This document shows positions 9,463 to 18,861 of a stretch of 64,000 nt of DNA, one piece after another. Origin of the DNA: G963665185 sp963665185 (lineage in GTDB: Bacteria; Desulfobacterota; Desulfovibrionia; Desulfovibrionales; Desulfovibrionaceae); the NCBI GenBank assembly GCA_963665185.2, contig CAXXPO010000003.1:124001-188000 (forward strand), given 5' to 3'. A program made the translations under genes and the position numbers. A model generated the notes under the pieces. It saw nothing but the letters and a program-made list of their open reading frames with translations, was not told where the DNA came from and ran no database searches. The first letter of the stretch is position 1. Every line of letters begins with the position of its first letter.

Positions 9463-11191
9463 ATGATCAACAAATACTACCAGCAGGAACTCTACCACCT
9501 GCGCGAACTGGCAGGCGAATTCTCCAAGGCCCATCCGGCCCTGGCCCCACTGCTGGGCGGCCAGTCGCCCGATCCGGATGTGGAACGGCTGCTCGAAGGT
9601 TCGGCCTTTCTTACCGGCATGCTGCGCGAAAAACTGGACGACGAATTCCCGGAAATCGTCCACGGCCTCATGCAGATGCTTTTCCCGCATTATCTGCGGC
9701 CCATTCCGGCGGCCACGATCATGGAATTCCTGCCCAAGACGGGACTCATGGAAACCATCAACGTGCCGGCCGGAACAGAGCTCGGCTCGGTCCCGGTGGA
9801 CGGCACGGCCTGCACCTTCCGCACCTGCTACGGCCTGGACGTGCATCCCCTGTCCGTGACCGGAGCGGCCTTTCTGGACCAGCCCGGACGGCCCAAGGCC
9901 ATACGCCTGGACTTCACCCTGAACGGACTGGCCCCGGCGGACTGGCCCGCCAAAAGCCTGCGCCTGCATTTCAGCGGAAACTACGCCCCGCGCCGCAGAC
10001 CGCTACCTGACCATGAAGCGTTACTGCAAAAGCGTGCGCCTCATCCAGGGAGAAACAAGCTGGACCCTGCCGTCCGGCTGCATCCGCGAAGGCGGGTTCG
10101 ACGACGAGGAAACCCTGTTTCCCTATCCGGCCCACTCCTATCCGGGATACCGGATTTTACAGGAATTCTTCCTGCTGCCGGAAAAGTTTCTTTTTCTGGA
10201 CATCTCCGGCCTGGAACGCTGGACCAACCGGAGCGACACTCCCCACTTTTGCCTGGAATTCGAGCTGCAAGGTTCCAGCCCGGACCTGCCATGGGTGGAT
10301 GCCGACAACTTCGTGGTCAATGCCGTGCCCGCCATCAACCTCTTTCCCCACTCTGCCGAGCCTATCCGGGTGGACCACCTGCAACCCGAATACCGCATCC
10401 GGCCATCGGGCAAGCAGCCCACCCACTACCAGGTTTTCAGCGTGGAGCGGGTGCGCGGCGTGCGCCAGGGCGCGAGCGGCGTACGCACCTTTGAACCGTT
10501 CGAGATGTTCACCACGCCAACCGCGGACAAGCCCGTATACACCACCACCCAGCGTCTTTCGCCCATCCGCGACCAGGTGGAGACCTCCCTTACCCTGGCC
10601 TACACGGGCTGGCCCGACGAGACCCTGCAGGAAACCCTGTCCATCGACGTGCTCTGCACCAACGCCAGCCTCCCGGAAAGCCTGCGCTACGGCGACATCT
10701 GCAAACCCACGGACACCTCCCCGGCGCTCATGGAATTCCGCAACATCATTCCTCCCACTTCGCCCCTGCAACCGCCCCTGGGCAAACAGCAGATATGGAA
10801 ACTGCTCTCGCACATGTCCCTGAGCTATCTGTCCATTGCCGATGTGGATTCGCTCAAGGCGCTTCTGGAACTGTACATCTTTCCCGAAGGCCGGGACCGG
10901 GCGCGGGTGGGAGCCAACCGCAAACGGGTGGAGGGCGTCCGCACCCTGGACGTGCAGCCGCACGACAGGCTGGTTGGCGGAGCCGTCATCCGGGGCAGTG
11001 AAATCAACATGGAGGTGGATGGCTCCTCCTTTGCCGGGGCCGGGGACGTCTTCCTGTTCGGCTCGGTGCTCAATGCGTTTCTGGCGGGATACGCCTGCAT
11101 CAACAGCTACACGCGCATGCGGCTGGTCAATATTTTCGACGGAGAGGAGCACACATGGGCAGCCCGGACAGGCGACCGTCCGCTCTTGTAG
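9463..11191 (+). pseudogene. tssF: TssF, baseplate protein, one frameshift
   Basis: About 575 residues after correction, normal for TssF (VasA/ImpG). The N-terminus MINKYYQQELYHLRELAGEF and FLTGMLREKLDDEFPEIVHG are diagnostic, as is MQMLFPHYLRPIPA. The reading frame breaks in CCCC 9986-9989; dropping one C joins the halves as NYARAADRYLTMKRYC. The C-terminal half (PAINLFPHSAEPI, LEYRIRPS-like, YSYTRM-like NSYTRMRL) is intact. The 3' end overlaps tssG by 37 bases. All essential neighbours are intact, so a sequencing error is more likely than loss. Confidence 0.9.
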
Positions 11192-12195
11192 AGCAGGACC
11201 TTCTCAAACGGAGTAAATCCTATTCCTATATCCAGGCATTGCGTCTGCTCAAGCTTTTGGCCGGCAAGCGCAAGGCAAAGGATATGGAGGAATTCCTGGC
11301 CAAACGGCTGCGCATCCGCCCGGAACTGACCCTCGGCTTTCCGGGTACGGACATCGTTTCCCTGGACAAGGAAAACACCCGCGTGGGCACACGCTGGAAC
11401 ATCACGGCCGGATTTCTGGGATTGTACGGATCGTCCTCGCCCCTGCCCACCTACTACACCGAGGACCTGCTGGACGAAGCCCAGGACGACCGTTCCGTTT
11501 CCCGCGAGTTCCTGGACATCTTCAACCACCGCTTCTACACCCTCCTGTTCCTGTGCTGGTCCAAATACAGGACGTTCCTGCGCGTCACCGAAGAGGAAGA
11601 CCCGGCCATTCTGGACATGCTCTTCTGTCTGCTGGGCCTCGGCGTGCCGGAACTGCGCAAAAACCTGGACAATCCCGTCAGCGCCCTGCGCTACACCGGA
11701 CTTTTTCTGCACTGGCCGCGTTCCGCCGGGGGATTGCAGGCCCTGGTCAGCGATATCCTCAGGACCAAGGTCCGCATAGAACCCTGTGTCGCCCGCCGCG
11801 CGAGCATTCCCCCGGACCAGCGCATGTGTCTGGGAAAATGCGGAACCACCCTGGGAGAGGACGCCTACCTGGGCCGGGAAATATTCGACCGCATGAACAA
11901 ATTCCGCATCCAGGCCCACGGGTTGGACGCGCAACATTTCCACGACACCCTGCCCGGTTCGGACACGTTCCGCCAACTGTCGGTCATGACCGGGCTGTAC
12001 CTGAGCGCCCCTCTGGAATGCGAGCTGGAGCTCGCCCCCATCAAGGAGGAGGCTCGAACCACCTGTCTTGGCGGCTCCATGTGGTCTCGCCTGGGGCAGA
12101 GCACCTGGCTTTTTTCCACGGAAACCCTGGACGGACCGCCCGCCAGAATCCCCCTGCAAACCAACCGCCTTCAGCGAGGAGACCAGCCATGCTGA
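11155..12195 (+). CDS. tssG: TssG, baseplate protein
   Basis: 346 residues. YSYIQALRLLKLL near the N-terminus, LRIRPELTLGFPGTDIVSL and FLGLYGSSSPLPTYYTEDLL are the hallmark of TssG (VasB/ImpH). The latter is the strongest family signature. TssG binds TssF in the wedge complex. The gene starts inside the 3' end of tssF and ends overlapping the tssH start (ATGCTGA), which suggests tight coupling. Confidence 0.93.
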   Translation: MGSPDRRPSALVEQDLLKRSKSYSYIQALRLLKLLAGKRKAKDMEEFLAKRLRIRPELTLGFPGTDIVSLDKENTRVGTRWNITAGFLGLYGSSSPLPTYYTEDLLDEAQDDRSVSREFLDIFNHRFYTLLFLCWSKYRTFLRVTEEEDPAILDMLFCLLGLGVPELRKNLDNPVSALRYTGLFLHWPRSAGGLQALVSDILRTKVRIEPCVARRASIPPDQRMCLGKCGTTLGEDAYLGREIFDRMNKFRIQAHGLDAQHFHDTLPGSDTFRQLSVMTGLYLSAPLECELELAPIKEEARTTCLGGSMWSRLGQSTWLFSTETLDGPPARIPLQTNRLQRGDQPC

Positions 12196-14924
12196 CCACC
12201 GACCTGCGTACACTCATCGCCAAACTCGATCCCCTGTGCACCACGGCCCTGCACAACGCCGCCGGGCTGGCCGTGACCCGCACCAACCATGAAGTGACCA
12301 TCGAGCACTTCATGCTCAAGCTGCTGGAAGACCCGTCCAGCGACCTTTCCCAGATCCTCCGCGCATTCGACGTGGAATCCTCGCGCATCATGGCCATGCT
12401 GACCGAGGCCATGGAAGGGCTGCGCACCGGCAACGCAGGCAAACCCGTGTTTTCCCCGCTGCTTCTGGAACTGTTCCAGGATTCCTGGTCCATCTCCTCC
12501 CTGACCCTGAGCGAACCGCAGATCCGTTCGGGCGGCGTCATGCTGGCCTTTCTGGCCAAGCCGCGATTTTTCGCCACCGGCTCCTTTGTGGACGCCCTGG
12601 CCGACATCAGTCGGGAACGGCTGGAAAAGGATTTCTGGACCATTGTCAAAGGGTCGGCGGAGCAGGCGGTACGCGACAAGGGCAGTGCCGGTACTCCGGG
12701 CGCGGCAACAGGACCGGGAGGGGACGCCAATTTCATCTCCCGCTTCTGCATCGACTTCACGGGACGCGCCAAGGACGGCGACATCGACCCGGTCTTCGGA
12801 CGCGATCAGGAAATCCGCCAGATCGTGGACATCCTGGCCCGACGGCGCAAGAACAACCCCATCCTGGTGGGCGAACCGGGCGTGGGCAAGACGGCCGTCA
12901 TCGAAGGGTTGGCCCTGCGCATCACCCAGAACGACGTGCCGGAAATCCTCCAGGGCGTGACCCTGCTGGGGCTGGACATGGGCGCGCTGGAAGCCGGGGC
13001 GGGCATGAAGGGCGAGTTCGAGAACCGGCTCAAGGGCGTGCTCACGGAAATAAAATCCAGTGAAAAGCCCATCGTGCTGTTCATCGACGAGGCCCACACC
13101 CTGGTCGGCGCGGGAGGTTCCGCCGGAGGTTCGGACGCGGCCAACCTGCTCAAACCCGCCCTGGCGCGCGGGGAAATAAAAACCTGCGCCGCCACCACCT
13201 GGACCGAGTACAAGAAATATTTCGAAAAAGACCCGGCCCTGGCCCGCCGCTTCCAACTGGTCAAGCTGGACCCGCCCTCGGTGGACACCACCAAGACCAT
13301 CCTGCGCGGTCTCAAGGCCAGCTATGAAAAGGCCCACAAGGTCATCGTGCGCGACGACGCCATCGTGGCTGCCGCGGAAATGTCCGACCGCTACATTGCC
13401 GGACGTTTTCTGCCGGACAAGGCCATCGACCTGCTGGACACCAGTTGCGCCCGCGTCAAGGTGAACCTCTCTTCCAAGCCCGGAGCGCTGGAAGACACGC
13501 AGCGGGCCATTGCCGCACTGGAACGGGAAAAGAGCGCCCTGCTGCGCGACAAGGACCATAACGTTCCAGTGGACGACGAACGCCTGGAGGAAATCGACGC
13601 GCGCCTCGAAACACTGGCCGCCCAGGAAAAAGACCTGGACGCCCGCTGGAAGGAACAAAAGGAACTGGCCGACACGGTGCTGGAGCTTCGGGCGCGGGTG
13701 CATGCGGCGTCCCTGAAGCAGGGCGCGGAAAACATGGTTCCGGAAGCGGATGCAGGCGAAGCGGCGGACCCAACCCCGAACGAAAAATCTCCGGACGAGC
13801 AGGCTCCTGAAGAATCCGTGAGCGAAAAATCCCTGGACGAGCTCAAAAAGGAACTTCTGGAAGCGGACGCTGCTCTCGCGGCAGCCCAGGGCGAAGACGC
13901 GCTCATCCATGTGGAGGTCAACCCCGACCAGGTGGGCAAGGTGGTGGCCGACTGGACCGGCATCCCCGTAGGCAAGCTGGCCCGCGACCAGGCCCGCATC
14001 GTGGTGGAGCTGGCACAGCGCATGGGCGAACGCATCAAGGGGCAGGACCATGCCCTGGCCGCCCTTTCCGAAGAACTCCAGGCCGCCAAGTCCGGCCTGA
14101 CAGATCCTTCCCGTCCCCAGGGCGTCTTTCTGCTGGTGGGACCGTCCGGCGTGGGCAAGACGGAATCCGGCCTGTGTCTGGCCGACCTGCTCTTTGGCGA
14201 CGAACGCTCCGTGGTGACCATCAACATGAGCGAATTCCAGGAGAAACACACGGTCAGCCGTCTCATCGGTTCGCCTCCGGGCTACGTGGGCTACGGCGAA
14301 GGCGGCATGCTCACCGAGGCAGTGCGCCAGCATCCGTATTCCGTGGTACTCATGGACGAAGTGGAAAAGGCCCATCCCGACGTGCTCAACCTTTTCTACC
14401 AGGTATTCGACAAGGGCATGCTTTCGGACGGCGAGGGCAAGGAGATCAACTTCAAGAACACCATCATCATGCTGACCTCCAACCTGGCCTCGGACGTGAT
14501 CCAGGAAATGACCGCGGACAGCGCGGACCTGCCCCTGGATGCCGTGGTCGCCGCCATACGGCCCATACTGTCCAACCATTTCAAACCCGCGCTGCTGGCG
14601 CGCATGTCCATCGTGCCTTACACCAGCCTGGCTCCCGAAGCCATGAAGATGATCACCGAACTCAAGCTGAACCGCCTCAAGACCACGCTCATGGACAACA
14701 ACAAAATGAAGTTCGAATGGAGCGACAAGGTGGTGGACAGCATTGCCGAACGCTGCACCGAGGTGGAAACCGGAGCGCGGAACATCGAATACATCCTCAA
14801 CGCCAACCTGCTGCCGCTCATGTCGCGCCGCATTCTGGCCGAGATGGGCGGCGGGGAAATGCCCTCCAGGGTGGCCGTGGATGTGGACGGGGAAGGCGCG
14901 TTCACCGTGGAATTCAACGCGTGA
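12189..14924 (+). CDS. tssH: TssH (ClpV), sheath-recycling AAA+ ATPase
   Basis: 911 residues. A Clp N-domain is followed by the first AAA+ module (Walker A GEPGVGKT at about residues 228-235, Walker B VLFIDEAHTL). A coiled middle domain rich in Glu and Lys follows, then the second module (GPSGVGKT from about residue 651, VVLMDEVEKAHPDV). ClpV unfolds contracted TssB/TssC sheath. The middle domain contains an unusual acidic Ala/Pro/Ser-rich insert at about residues 517-545, longer than in typical ClpV. ATG 12189 overlaps the tssG stop. Confidence 0.95.
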   Translation: MLTTDLRTLIAKLDPLCTTALHNAAGLAVTRTNHEVTIEHFMLKLLEDPSSDLSQILRAFDVESSRIMAMLTEAMEGLRTGNAGKPVFSPLLLELFQDSWSISSLTLSEPQIRSGGVMLAFLAKPRFFATGSFVDALADISRERLEKDFWTIVKGSAEQAVRDKGSAGTPGAATGPGGDANFISRFCIDFTGRAKDGDIDPVFGRDQEIRQIVDILARRRKNNPILVGEPGVGKTAVIEGLALRITQNDVPEILQGVTLLGLDMGALEAGAGMKGEFENRLKGVLTEIKSSEKPIVLFIDEAHTLVGAGGSAGGSDAANLLKPALARGEIKTCAATTWTEYKKYFEKDPALARRFQLVKLDPPSVDTTKTILRGLKASYEKAHKVIVRDDAIVAAAEMSDRYIAGRFLPDKAIDLLDTSCARVKVNLSSKPGALEDTQRAIAALEREKSALLRDKDHNVPVDDERLEEIDARLETLAAQEKDLDARWKEQKELADTVLELRARVHAASLKQGAENMVPEADAGEAADPTPNEKSPDEQAPEESVSEKSLDELKKELLEADAALAAAQGEDALIHVEVNPDQVGKVVADWTGIPVGKLARDQARIVVELAQRMGERIKGQDHALAALSEELQAAKSGLTDPSRPQGVFLLVGPSGVGKTESGLCLADLLFGDERSVVTINMSEFQEKHTVSRLIGSPPGYVGYGEGGMLTEAVRQHPYSVVLMDEVEKAHPDVLNLFYQVFDKGMLSDGEGKEINFKNTIIMLTSNLASDVIQEMTADSADLPLDAVVAAIRPILSNHFKPALLARMSIVPYTSLAPEAMKMITELKLNRLKTTLMDNNKMKFEWSDKVVDSIAERCTEVETGARNIEYILNANLLPLMSRRILAEMGGGEMPSRVAVDVDGEGAFTVEFNA

Positions 14925-14940
14925 ACACAGGGAGAACGCA

Positions 14941-15714
14941 ATGAAAAACCAAGCCTGGATCACCGCGTTGGACAAGGATGAAGCCCTTGCCCGCGGACAG
15001 ATGGAAAGCCTGAGCAAATACGGTGTGGCCGTGTCCGGCCACTTCTGGATAGACGACCTGAAAAAAGCGGCCTGGGTCGGGGCAGCCGAGACCCTGCTGG
15101 CCCCGGAGACCACGTTGTGGATAATATCCGGCAGCCTGGAAAACTTCGCCCGGCCCAGCCTGCGCGTGGGATTGTCCCTGCTGGCGTTGAAAATCCAGGC
15201 GGCCAAGGGACACGAATTTTCCATCATGCTGCGGCCCACGGACGGCGTGCTCGAGGCCGACAGCCTGCCCACCCCCCTGGCCGGAGCCACCATCCTGCAA
15301 GCCAAGGACAATCTGGGCGTCAAGGCCGCGGCCGCGGTCAACCTACCTGCCAAACCCCTGTGGGGCGAGTACCGGCTGAACATCATGGCCATGCCCAGCG
15401 TGGGCGCGTGGTTTGAAGTCGGCCCGCGCCACGACGAATGGGCCGGGGCCATGTTCGGCGTGACCGGGGCGGAAATAGACGCCCACGGCGTGGGCGACGC
15501 AGGAGCGCCGCCCGACCGTTGCGTACTGAACTATCCCATGCAGAACGCCAAGCTGGAGATGAACGGCGTGGAATTCACGGCCTGGGCCGTCCAGAACCCC
15601 CTGGATACCGGAAGCTCGTATTTCGTCCGGGTCAAGGGGTCGCCCCAGGCCATTGTCTTCGGCCAGATGGGACCGGGCGACATGCCCGAACTCTACACCA
15701 TCCGGCTGACCTAG
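14941..15714 (+). CDS. Uncharacterised T6SS-locus protein, 257 residues
   Basis: No family recognised. ATG 14941 follows a GGAGAACGCA sequence and lies 16 bases after tssH, so it is probably the last gene of the tss operon. There is no signal peptide or clear membrane helix. The protein looks like mixed alpha/beta with many Gly/Ala-rich turns, for example TTLWIISGSLENF, GEYRLNIMAMPSVGAWFEVG and LEMNGVEFTAWAVQNP. The end (SYFVRVKGSPQAIVFGQMG) is strand-rich. Position suggests a role in T6SS assembly, immunity or effector handling, but the sequence does not say which. Confidence 0.75.
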   Translation: MKNQAWITALDKDEALARGQMESLSKYGVAVSGHFWIDDLKKAAWVGAAETLLAPETTLWIISGSLENFARPSLRVGLSLLALKIQAAKGHEFSIMLRPTDGVLEADSLPTPLAGATILQAKDNLGVKAAAAVNLPAKPLWGEYRLNIMAMPSVGAWFEVGPRHDEWAGAMFGVTGAEIDAHGVGDAGAPPDRCVLNYPMQNAKLEMNGVEFTAWAVQNPLDTGSSYFVRVKGSPQAIVFGQMGPGDMPELYTIRLT

Positions 15715-15725
15715 GTGTCACCTCC

Positions 15726-15740
15726 CCGGCCATGGGCCGG
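15726..15740. terminator. Small GC hairpin between convergent genes
   Basis: CCGGCC, loop ATG, GGCCGG lies in the 90-base gap between two converging genes. No T-run follows. It may act as a weak bidirectional terminator. Confidence 0.3.
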
Positions 15741-15804
15741 AAAAGGGGGGTCTTCTGCCCCGGTTCATCGGGCCGGCTCATTGGGCCGGATAAAACGGAG
15801 CGGG

Positions 15805-17383
15805 CTACCAGAGAAACTGAAACCCTATCTCCCCGCTGGGCAGAACACTTCCCGGCGGGGTGAAGGTCACGTCCAGAGGCAGGCCGGATTCGCCCGGAGT
15901 TCCGGCCACGACGCGCAGATCCACGGGAACGGGATGGCCGGTCTCGGAAAACAGGGCCGCCAGAACTTGGCGCACCAGTTCGGCAGGATCGGTCCCTGCA
16001 GGGGACGTCAACTCGGAAAATTCTTCCTGAATGCGCAAAAGCACTCCTATTACGCGGGAAAAAAACAGGCGATGGCGCAGGGAACCACCATCCAGGGCCG
16101 ACTCTTTCGGGAAAAAGGCCGTATCCTTTCGCTGCGGCCCCACCAGCGGAATCAGACCGCATTCCAGCACCTGGGCCATGCGGTCCTCGCCCATGGTTGT
16201 CTCGCAGGCCGATTCTCCGGCTCCATCCGCGCCCGCGGCCAGATCGGCCAGGGCGAAACGGCTGTATTCCGTGAATCGCGTGGGCCAGCGGGTCGCGCCC
16301 ATGCTCTGGGCAACCAGAGTACCCAAAGCCCATACCGGAGAAGTCCAGAGAACGTTTCGCTCGTCCAGCTCCGTATGCCTGGGGCGCAGGGCCATGCGGT
16401 TGATTGCCACGCCCAGCCAGGATGCGGCGGACGACCCCGCCAACGCACGCAGCTTGGCAAAGGCCGCGTCGTCCAGATGATGGCGCAGATAGGCCAGCCT
16501 GCCGAAAGCCTCCCAGCTCTCCACGCCGAACAGTCCGGGCCCGGCCCAGACCGCGGCGGGACACAGCAGGGATTCGGCGAATTCCGCCACGTGCCCGAGC
16601 TGCTCGATGTGGCGCGGGGTATTGTCGAACTCCAGATCGCACAGCAGGAGTCCGGGCAGATCCTGCGCCAGTTGCGGCAAAAGCGCGTCCAGGCTTTCCT
16701 TCAGATTTTCATGGGTCGCCGGGGCCAGCAAAAAGACGCACCCGGCCTTCGGCCGTGTTCATACCCTGGCGCAGCAGCAGGCGCACGCCCTGCCAGACGG
16801 ACTCGAAACGCCGGAAGTCCGGATCGGCCACGATATGGGCCATGACCGCGCGGGAAATACCCGCTGCCTGCCGGGCCACATCAGACAAGGTTTTCGCAGT
16901 GGCTGCACGCTCCCTGGCAGGTTCGTCCACAGCGACCATGGCCAGGATGTCGTCCACCTGGCTGTCGTCCGCGGGTTTTGGAGACTTTTCATGAACCGCG
17001 GCAGGTTCGGGATATTCCAGAGGCAGATTCGGCCAGCGGGAAGCCATCTCCCGGACCGTGCTTGCCACGTCCGCTCCTGCCGAAGCCGCCTGCCGGGCGT
17101 AGGCTCCGGCCTGGGCCAACCGGTCAAGGTAGTCCACGGAACCGGGCAATCCGCGAGGGGTAAAGTCCCGCATGGAACGGATGGTGACCGTCACTTCCCC
17201 TGCCGGACACAAACCCTTGGGAACCGGAACCCGCAAGCGTGGCCCGAGCTCCCGCACAACAGCGTCGGGGTCTGCGGGATCGGCTTCCATCAACACAGGC
17301 GGTACGCCTGTCCCTCCGCTCTCCGGGGCAGGGCAGAACGGGGCCAGGGCAACTATGGTCAGCGGCGTGAGAATAGCCGGCAT
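15805..17383 (-). pseudogene. Fused, diverged TssB-TssC sheath-like protein, one frameshift
   Basis: About 525 residues after correction. The N-terminal third resembles TssB (PKGLCPAGEVTVTIRSMRDFTPRG). The rest resembles TssC: AHIVADPDFRRFESVWQGVR, LLCDLEFDNTPRHIEQLG, and AGPGLFGVESWEAFGRLAYL against AGPGFFGVDSW in the true TssC at 6561. It lacks the C-terminal TssC segment seen in that protein and ends with GEIGFQFLW. The frame breaks in AAAAA 16730-16734 (TTTTT in the gene); removing one base gives GRVRLLLAPATHENL. The start is ATG 17383 with GGAGGAG upstream. It lies on the opposite strand to the operon. It may be a sheath cap, a regulator or a sheath for a variant machine. Function is inferred. 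Confidence 0.75.
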
Positions 17384-17526
17384 GATCTCCTCCAAAAATG
17401 TTGCAAGGTGGCGTCAGGCGCGCCCGGCAAGGGGAGAACGGGCAACTGTTTTTCCTTTTGCGGAACTATGGCACAATGGCGCATTGCACACGGCCCTGTC
17501 AATTCCCGGAAAGAAGGCGCGAAAGA

Positions 17527-18861
17527 ATGACACGCACATTCCGCATCAACATCATATATTCCCTGGCCGCGCTTCTGCTCGGCCTGATGTCCGTGCTTTG
17601 TCCGCTCCGCGCCCTGGCCGGCGCGGGCAGCGACGTACCGCCTGACCTTGGACGAAAAAGCAACCCCGACAACGCCACCGTTGTCCGCCACGCCACGCGC
17701 GACCATGTTCCGGCCCGTGAAAAGACCTACAAGGGACTGTTCTGCCTGGACGGCGTGCGCCATCCTGGAAAAAATCTCGACGAACTCAAGAAGGACCTGG
17801 AACTCACGGCACGCAAGGCCATCCTGCTGGAAATCCTGAACGCCCACTTTGCGGAGGAGGCCCTGGTCAAACCGGCCCCCCTGCTGCGCGACGAAGCCAT
17901 CGCCCCGTACCTGAAAACCCTGGAAATGGGCGACGTGCGCTATTTCAACGGCCGGGATTTCGGGGAACTCTGCCTGGAATGCACAGGCCGCCTGAATGCC
18001 CAGGACCGGAAGCTGTTGCAGGAAACCACGGTGGCGGCCCAGGGATTCTGCCAGCCGGGCAACGCAACCCTGGTTCAGGACCTGCGCAGCAACGCCACCC
18101 TGGATTTCATGCGCAAGACCCTGGGCAAGTACAACCCGAAGCTCTTTGCCGCACGGCCCGAGACTGCCGCCATGCTGACGGGCGAACTCTGGCTGACCAA
18201 TCAGACCGTGAACCTGGACGACCTGACCTATTGCATGGATGCGGTGGCCCGTCTGGTCCCCTACTTCGCCACCCATTATGTGGTGCCGAAAACGCCCCTG
18301 TTCAAACCCAAGAAGCCGGTGATCGTTTCCAGGCAGGTCTTCGGCCTGAACCTGGACAACGGCACGACAGGCGATCCTCTGCCCTCTCTGGGCAACGGGC
18401 TTGTCATTGTGGACACGCCCCGGGGCAGGGCCGTGGGGCTGAACGCCAGCTTCGCCTCCAGCCTGAAGATTTCCGGCCAGGACCTCAAGGGATTCAACGC
18501 GACCATGCAGCTCGACTGGCCCATCCGCCCCGGCAAGGAGCCGGTCGCCCTGAATGTCGTGCAGATTTCCTGGAGCAGCGGGGTGCTGAACGACCTCACC
18601 ATCGAACTTCCCGGTCCCGCGCCGCAGGCCGTGGTCCGCTACGGACGCAACGGCATAAGCTATCCCATGCCCTGGAACGACGACCTCAACCGCCTCACGT
18701 TCATCAAGAGCGGCGATCTGCTCAAGATCTACTGCAATGGAAAATCCGCCCTGACCCTCAGGGCCGGAGGCAACGCCCTCGGCTCCATCACCCTGAACAT
18801 GCCCGAAGGGACCACGGTATACGACCTGGTTCTTTCCGAACGGTACATTGATTATGAATAG
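17527..18861 (+). CDS. Exported T6SS-locus protein, paralog 1
   Basis: 444 residues, family not recognised. A signal peptide is clear: MTRTFR, hydrophobic IIYSLAALLLGLMSVLC, then ALAGAGS as a likely cleavage site. A shared core with the next gene contains YFNGRDFGELC (about residues 140-150) and a predicted helix-rich domain with paired Cys. The C-terminal part is strand-rich, with NDDLNRLTFIKSGDLLKIYC and LYDL-like TVYDLVLSE, resembling LamG/jelly-roll modules. It follows the inverted TssBC-like gene across 143 bases and overlaps paralog 2 by eight bases. Confidence 0.75.
   Translation: MTRTFRINIIYSLAALLLGLMSVLCPLRALAGAGSDVPPDLGRKSNPDNATVVRHATRDHVPAREKTYKGLFCLDGVRHPGKNLDELKKDLELTARKAILLEILNAHFAEEALVKPAPLLRDEAIAPYLKTLEMGDVRYFNGRDFGELCLECTGRLNAQDRKLLQETTVAAQGFCQPGNATLVQDLRSNATLDFMRKTLGKYNPKLFAARPETAAMLTGELWLTNQTVNLDDLTYCMDAVARLVPYFATHYVVPKTPLFKPKKPVIVSRQVFGLNLDNGTTGDPLPSLGNGLVIVDTPRGRAVGLNASFASSLKISGQDLKGFNATMQLDWPIRPGKEPVALNVVQISWSSGVLNDLTIELPGPAPQAVVRYGRNGISYPMPWNDDLNRLTFIKSGDLLKIYCNGKSALTLRAGGNALGSITLNMPEGTTVYDLVLSERYIDYE

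Noticed and set aside
12171..15452. Very long open frame on the minus strand opposite tssH (about 1,090 codons).
   Set aside because: It has no family resemblance, and it mirrors the codon bias of a well-supported gene. High GC content makes such antisense frames common.
17460..17490. Sigma-54-like sequence (TGGCACAATGGCGCATTGC) before the exported paralogs.
   Set aside because: The spacing between the -24-like and -12-like parts is wrong for sigma-54.
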